A DNA stretch of 64,000 nt. It comes from JAYRSJ01 sp041920215. GTDB taxonomy: Bacteria; Pseudomonadota; Gammaproteobacteria; Burkholderiales; Burkholderiaceae_C. Where the stretch lies: assembly GCA_041920215.1 (NCBI GenBank), contig JAYRSJ010000020.1:1-64000 (forward strand), written 5' to 3'. The translations under genes were made by a program, and so were the position numbers. Of this stretch, positions 60,028 through 64,000 are shown piece by piece. How positions within the stretch are numbered: the first letter of the stretch is position 1; the number at the start of each line of letters is the position of its first letter. The notes beneath the pieces are model-generated. The model did no database searches and was not told the DNA's origin. It was given only the letters and a program-made list of their open reading frames with translations.

Positions 60028-60681
60028 ATGTACCGAATCCTTCAGCAGTCCGATGTGTTTGCGGACGCCTGCGCCGCAGACCACCGTGGGCAGCTTCTCT
60101 TCCTCTCGATCTATGGCCGAGATACCTCGGTGCAGCAGTTCATGGCGCGCCTGCATGTGTCCGGCCGTGAGGGCGGTATCGACGAGCTCGATCTCATCGA
60201 CACCCGTCCGGCCGACCAGCAGGCGGCCGCCAAGCTGCGCCTTCTGGTCGGAGATCCGAAACGCCTTGGCAAGCTGACCGGCCGCATGCCGCGCACCGGC
60301 CTTCTGGGCAATCTGGTGCACCTGTGGATCTTTGACCCCGTGCTGCTGGAGCTGGACTACTCGTCGGGCTCGGCTTGGCTGTTTCGGCCGGGCCCGGTCA
60401 CAGCTGCGGCCGTGGATCTGGAAGCGGCATGGCGCCTGGTGCAGGACGTGGCCAGGATCCCCTTGTTGCCCCACTGGGGCGTTCCCGTGATGGCCTACCT
60501 GCGTAGCAGGCAGTGTCTGCAGCAGCCTCCTTGTTTGGGGCTGGTGCGCACGCTGCGCGTTGAGATCCCTGAGGGGTTCGACGAGTGGGTGTCGGAGCGA
60601 GTCCGCGTCGGTGACTTCCTGGAGCAGCCACCCAGCTGTTTGGACATGGCCACCAGCCATTTGGAGGTGCGCCGTGCTTGA
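60028..60681 (+). CDS. Hypothetical protein, 217 aa
   Basis: CAAGGAGG precedes the ATG by 5 bases. It is soluble, mixed alpha/beta, with LDLIDTRPADQQAAAKLRLL, LLGNLVHLWIFDPVLLELDY and WGVPVMAYLRSRQCLQQPPC. No family is recognised. It overlaps the next small gene by eight bases. Confidence 0.6.
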   Translation: MYRILQQSDVFADACAADHRGQLLFLSIYGRDTSVQQFMARLHVSGREGGIDELDLIDTRPADQQAAAKLRLLVGDPKRLGKLTGRMPRTGLLGNLVHLWIFDPVLLELDYSSGSAWLFRPGPVTAAAVDLEAAWRLVQDVARIPLLPHWGVPVMAYLRSRQCLQQPPCLGLVRTLRVEIPEGFDEWVSERVRVGDFLEQPPSCLDMATSHLEVRRA

Positions 60682-60871
60682 TCCCCTGACCCAGGAGCGC
60701 GCTCTGGCCATTGCCAAGCAGCAAGCCCTGCGCCACCACGCCCCCCGTTTCGTCGTGCGTGATGGCCCGGACTTCGCTGTTGCCAGCGACGAGGACCTCG
60801 ATACCTGGTGGCTTGGCGCCACCGTGACCCACGAGTTCGACGCCAACGGGGATTTGGTGCCGACGGACTGA
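60674..60871 (+). CDS. Small hypothetical protein, 65 aa
   Basis: A GTG start with TGGAGG upstream overlaps the previous stop. The peptide includes LALRHHAPRF-like text followed by DFAVASDEDLDTWWLGATVTHEFD. Unknown family, probably cotranslated with the 217-aa protein. Confidence 0.5.
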   Translation: MLDPLTQERALAIAKQQALRHHAPRFVVRDGPDFAVASDEDLDTWWLGATVTHEFDANGDLVPTD

Positions 60872-60884
60872 AGTCTCCAACCCT

Positions 60885-60904
60885 GCGGGCGCCTTCGCGC
60901 CCGC
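60885..60904 (+). terminator. Intergenic hairpin before the large helicase
   Basis: GCGGGCGC/GCGCCCGC with a CTTC loop lies 13 bp after the small gene's stop and is followed by a pyrimidine stretch (CCTCTTCCTC) and the helicase ribosome site. Confidence 0.5.
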
Positions 60905-60942
60905 GCCCTCTTCCTCACGCTTCCACTCAAAGGAGTACCTCA

Positions 60943-63297
60943 ATGAATGCGGAATCTGAATGCACTTCGAGCGCCGGCGAGGCCGGCGCCGTTCCTCTCC
61001 CCACTGGCTCTGGCACCGGCGCGGCCACCCTGCCGATTGGCGAGTTCGTGCGGGACTTTCGGGCCAGCCTGCTCAGCTCAGTGCGGACCCAGAACCCGCC
61101 GGTCTACGACGGCATGGCCGACCCACAGCGTGACGCCTGGCTCACCCAGTTGCTGCGCCAGGCCTTCCCGGCGCAGCGCGAGGTGGTCCAGGCAGTCTGC
61201 AGGCTGCTCGTGGACCGAGGCCAGCCATCGGCCGTGATCAATGCGGAGATGGGCACCGGCAAGACCATGATGGCGATCGCGACGGCCTGGCTGATGCACC
61301 AGCTGGGCTACGAGCGCACGCTGGTGGTCTGCCCGCCCCACCTGGTCTACAAGTGGCGGCGCGAGATCCGGCAAACCGTGCCGGGCGCCACCGTCTGGAT
61401 CCTCAATGGGCCCGACACCCTCAAAAAGCTGCTGCAGCTCCGCCAGTCGCTGACCGAAGGCCAGCGCAAGCCGGCTGGGCCCGAGTTCTTTGTCATGGGC
61501 CGTGTGCGCATGCGCATGGGCTTCAACTGGGCTCCGGCCTTCGCCGTCCGCCGCTGGCTGGGCGCTGGCAACGAGGCCAGCGACCACGACGGATTCACCG
61601 GCGCGGCCGTGGCGTGCTGTCCGGACTGCTTCGAGCCCATCACGGTGCCCGATGCAGATGGTGAGGCGCTTCCACTAGGTCCTGAGCAGGCCCGGCTCAA
61701 GCTCAATGTGCGGCAAATGCGGTGCAGCGCTTGCGGGGGCGCGCTGTGGTCCTTGGTGCGGCCGCAGGCCGCGCCGAAGTCCCGGCGCGAGATCCTGCAC
61801 TCGGCGATCACCCAGATTCCGACCATCGGCGACAAGACGGCCGGCCGCCTGCTCGACACCTTCGGCGAGAACATGCTCGGCGACATGCTGGAGGACAACG
61901 TCCACGAGTTCATCAACCTGATGGGACCAGACGGCGAGCTGTACTTCAGCGACCGTCAGGCCCGGCGCATGGAGCGCGCCATGGCGCACATGGAGTTCTC
62001 CTTTGGCCAGGGGGGCTACCAGCCCACCGAGTTCATCAAGCGCCAGCTACCAACTGGCTTCTTCGGGCTTCTGGTGGCCGATGAGGGCCACGAGTTCAAG
62101 AACGAGGGCTCCGCACAGGGGCAGGCCTTCGGGGTACTGGCCAGCCAGTGCCGCAAGACCTTGCTGCTGACGGGCACCCTGATGGGAGGCTATGCCGATG
62201 ACCTGTTCTACCTGCTGTTTCGCATGAGCCCGGCTGCCATGGTGACCGACGGCTTCGGGTATCAGCGCGGCTCGCTCGGGCCGGCGAGCTGGTCCTTCAT
62301 GCGGGCTCACGGGGTGGTGAAGGACATCTACAAGCTCTCCGATCGGAGCGGCGGCGAAGAGCGCGCGCACCGCACGGCCAAAGGCAAAGCGACCAATCAT
62401 CGTGAGGCCAAGGCGCCGGGCTTCGGTCCGGTGGGTGTGATGCGCTACGTGCTGCCGATGACCGCGTTCCTGAAGCTCAGGGACATCGGTGGCAACGTGC
62501 TGCCGCCCTACGACGAGTTCTTCACCGGCGTGCCGATGGAGGTCTCACAGGGCGAGCACTACCGCCGCATGGCCCTTGCCTTGCGCGAGGCCCTGGCCAC
62601 CGCATTGCGTTGCGGTGATCAGAGCCTGCTGGGCGTGGTGCTCAATGCGCTGCTGGCGTGGCCGGACTGCTGTTTCCGGGGCGAGACGGTGATGCACCCG
62701 CATCGCCGCACCGTTCTGGCCAGCGCGCCGGCACTCTTCGGCGATCTGGAGCCCATGCCCAAGGAGCAGCGCATGCTGGAGTTGTGTCGGGAGGCCAAGA
62801 AGGCTGGGCGTCGCACCCTGGTCTACACGGTCTACACCGGCACCCGCGATACCAGCGCACGGCTCAAGGCGCTTCTGGAGGTCGAGGGCTTCAAGGTCGG
62901 CGTGCTGCGTGCCTCTGTCGAGGCCGTCAAGCGCGAGGACTGGCTGCTGGAGCAGGTAGATCGCGGTGTCGATGTGATCGTGACCAACCCTGAGCTGGTC
63001 AAGACCGGCTTGGACATGTTGGAGTTCCCCACCATCGTGTTCATGCAGTCGGGCTACAACGTCTACACGCTGCAGCAGGCCAGCCGGCGCAGCTGGCGCA
63101 TCGGTCAGAAGCTCCCGGTCGAAGTGCACTTTCTCGGCTACGAGGGGTGTGCCCAGATGCAGTGTCTGAGCCTGATGGCCCAGAAGATCGCGGTCAGCCA
63201 GTCGACCTCGGGCGACATGCCGGACTCCGGTCTGGACGTGCTCAACCAGTCGGGTGATTCGATCGAGGTGGCCTTGGCCAAGCAGCTGCTGTCATGA
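60943..63297 (+). CDS. Large SNF2-like helicase with zinc ribbon, 784 aa
   Basis: AAAGGAG precedes the ATG. Motif I is INAEMGTGKTMMAIATAW (about 99-116), then LVVCPPHLVYKWRREI (Ia). A zinc ribbon insert follows (CPDCFEPI and CSACGGALW, about 225-265). Motif II is LLVADEGHEFKNEGS, III is KTLLLTGTLMGGYADDLF, and the C-terminal lobe has LVYTVYTGTRDTSARL, VIVTNPELVKTGLDML and LQQASRRSWRIGQKLPV. The DEGH box and zinc insert set it apart from the 644-aa helicase. Its role is unknown; similar genes travel with PFGI-1-type elements. Confidence 0.8.
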   Translation: MNAESECTSSAGEAGAVPLPTGSGTGAATLPIGEFVRDFRASLLSSVRTQNPPVYDGMADPQRDAWLTQLLRQAFPAQREVVQAVCRLLVDRGQPSAVINAEMGTGKTMMAIATAWLMHQLGYERTLVVCPPHLVYKWRREIRQTVPGATVWILNGPDTLKKLLQLRQSLTEGQRKPAGPEFFVMGRVRMRMGFNWAPAFAVRRWLGAGNEASDHDGFTGAAVACCPDCFEPITVPDADGEALPLGPEQARLKLNVRQMRCSACGGALWSLVRPQAAPKSRREILHSAITQIPTIGDKTAGRLLDTFGENMLGDMLEDNVHEFINLMGPDGELYFSDRQARRMERAMAHMEFSFGQGGYQPTEFIKRQLPTGFFGLLVADEGHEFKNEGSAQGQAFGVLASQCRKTLLLTGTLMGGYADDLFYLLFRMSPAAMVTDGFGYQRGSLGPASWSFMRAHGVVKDIYKLSDRSGGEERAHRTAKGKATNHREAKAPGFGPVGVMRYVLPMTAFLKLRDIGGNVLPPYDEFFTGVPMEVSQGEHYRRMALALREALATALRCGDQSLLGVVLNALLAWPDCCFRGETVMHPHRRTVLASAPALFGDLEPMPKEQRMLELCREAKKAGRRTLVYTVYTGTRDTSARLKALLEVEGFKVGVLRASVEAVKREDWLLEQVDRGVDVIVTNPELVKTGLDMLEFPTIVFMQSGYNVYTLQQASRRSWRIGQKLPVEVHFLGYEGCAQMQCLSLMAQKIAVSQSTSGDMPDSGLDVLNQSGDSIEVALAKQLLS

Positions 63298-63328
63298 AGT
63301 TCGCGGCCGACGCCAGTCGGTCGCCTTT

Positions 63329-63391
63329 CCCCCAGGTACTTGCCTGGGGGCTTTCTTGGGTGGATCGATCTCGGTCCTTCGAAGAAAGCCC
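63329..63391 (+). terminator. Double hairpin after the helicase (copy 4)
   Basis: Hairpin 1 CCCCCAGG/CCTGGGGG (63329-63350) is followed by CTTTCTT and looks like an intrinsic terminator. Hairpin 2 GGGCTTTCTT/AAGAAAGCCC (63348-63357/63382-63391) would sequester the end of hairpin 1 and its T-rich tail. This is the layout of an attenuator. Confidence 0.62.
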
Positions 63392-63466
63392 AGCATCGAA
63401 AGGCGTAGGGATGCAACACCTCTGCTCGAAGGCTTCGAGCCGCTGACGGCGTAACCGTTGCCCTGA

Positions 63467-63557
63467 CCGCACAGGCCTTCTGTGAAGTGCGGCGGCACCT
63501 GACCAGGTGCTCGGAGGTTGTCTTGTTCGTCCCGCCGGGAGTCCATCCCGGTTGGGC
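63467..63557 (+). ncRNA. Structured RNA leader, copy E (upstream of radC)
   Basis: Helix 1 is CCGCAC/GTGCGG (63467-63472/63487-63492) with a 14-base loop AGGCCTTCTGTGAA. Helix 2 is GCACCT/AGGTGC (63495-63500/63505-63510). GGAGGTTGTCTTG follows, then CCC/GGG twice. It is closest to copy D and lies within a roughly 160-bp direct repeat (59281-59437 and 63438-63595). Confidence 0.73.
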
Positions 63558-63595
63558 TGGCTTTCGGCTTCTTTCTCATTCCCAAAGGAGCCCTC

Positions 63596-64000
63596 ATGGC
63601 CACTGTCCACCTGAATGAAATCGTGCAGTCCTACTCGATAGGCGCGATCCCCTTCTCACCCGTTGAGCTGTCCATCCTTCGCCGGGCCAGCCAACTGCTC
63701 GGGCGCTGCCTGGATCGGCAAAAGCTCAAGTCACCGCAGGAAGTTCAAAGCTACCTGCAGTGCAAGCTGGCTGGGTTGGAGTTCGAGGTCTTTGGCGCGC
63801 TTTGGTTGGACGCTCAGTTCTGCCTGCTCGCTGACGAAGTCCTGTTCCGCGGCTCCATCTCGCAGACCGCGGTGTATCCGCGGGAAGTCGTCAAACATGC
63901 TCTGAGACTCAACGCCAGCGCCGTGATCCTGTATCACAACCACCCCTCGATGAGCCCCGAACCGAGCCAGGCCGACCAGTCACTGACTGGCAGGCTGAGT
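63596..64000 (+). CDS. radC: RadC-like JAB/MPN domain protein, 5' part
   Basis: CCCAAAGGAG precedes the ATG. The 135 codons in the window show the RadC core: VEVFGALWLDAQ-like sequence, LFRGSISQTAVYPREVVKHAL and the metal-binding JAMM motif ILYHNHPSMSPEPSQAD. The gene continues past the window edge. RadC-like proteins of this type are very common on ICEs and genomic islands; their function is unsettled. Preceded by RNA leader copy E. Confidence 0.88.
   Translation, partial: MATVHLNEIVQSYSIGAIPFSPVELSILRRASQLLGRCLDRQKLKSPQEVQSYLQCKLAGLEFEVFGALWLDAQFCLLADEVLFRGSISQTAVYPREVVKHALRLNASAVILYHNHPSMSPEPSQADQSLTGRLS

Overview
This G+C-rich window looks like most of the backbone of a large conjugative element (an integrative conjugative element, or ICE, or a conjugative plasmid) from a betaproteobacterium, probably Burkholderiales. 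That host call is an inference from base composition and gene types. No rRNA, tRNA, integrase or CRISPR array is visible, so chromosomal versus plasmid location cannot be decided here.

Left edge (1-396): the outer end of a Tn402/Tn5053-family transposon (the IRt end found on class 1 integrons) sits inside the 3' end of a Tn21/Tn501-type tnpA. The Tn3-family 38-bp terminal repeat follows. A resistance-type nested insertion therefore probably continues to the left.

Accessory block (about 0.4-9.2 kb): two NYN-domain nuclease-like proteins, a staphylococcal-nuclease-like protein, a small lipoprotein, an intact IS1595-family element with an 8-bp target duplication, an orphan NarX-type sensor kinase, an S49 peptidase and several unknown genes.

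Transfer block (31.7 down to 9.2 kb, minus strand): one long, mostly overlapping operon for an F-type type IV secretion system. In transcription order it reads lytic transglycosylase, OmpA-like lipoprotein, internally duplicated protein, traA pilin, traL, traE, traK, traB, membrane protein, dsbC, traV, traC, membrane protein, trbI, S26 peptidase, traW, traU, trbC, traN, traF, traH, traG. A 0.7-kb non-coding region (31.7-32.4 kb) precedes it and carries two leftward terminator-like hairpins and short repeats. To the right on the plus strand lie the MobH-type relaxase traI, the coupling protein traD and a DUF4400-like membrane protein.

Regulatory/signalling block (38.8-42.5 kb, minus strand): fatty-acid desaturase, CqsS-like membrane hybrid histidine kinase and a LexA/S24-like repressor without a recognisable catalytic dyad, in one coupled operon.

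Maintenance block (42.7-64 kb, plus strand): parA, a PFGI-1-type parB, DUF2857, winged-helix replication-like proteins, a TIGR03761-like protein, DUF3158, ssb, a SNF2 helicase, a WGR protein, DUF3577, DUF3275, a second large helicase, a radC-like gene running off the window, and small unknown genes. This set is typical of PFGI-1/SPI-7/ICEclc-like elements, so the element is a mosaic of that maintenance module with an F-type transfer module.

The most notable new observation is a structured RNA leader repeated five times in 7.4 kb (56.2, 57.5, 58.9, 59.3 and 63.5 kb). Its two helices are conserved while their sequences change in a compensatory way, and a GGC...GA loop and a GGAG-TTTTCTC-like strand are retained. 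Four double-hairpin elements with mutually exclusive arms occur in the same region.
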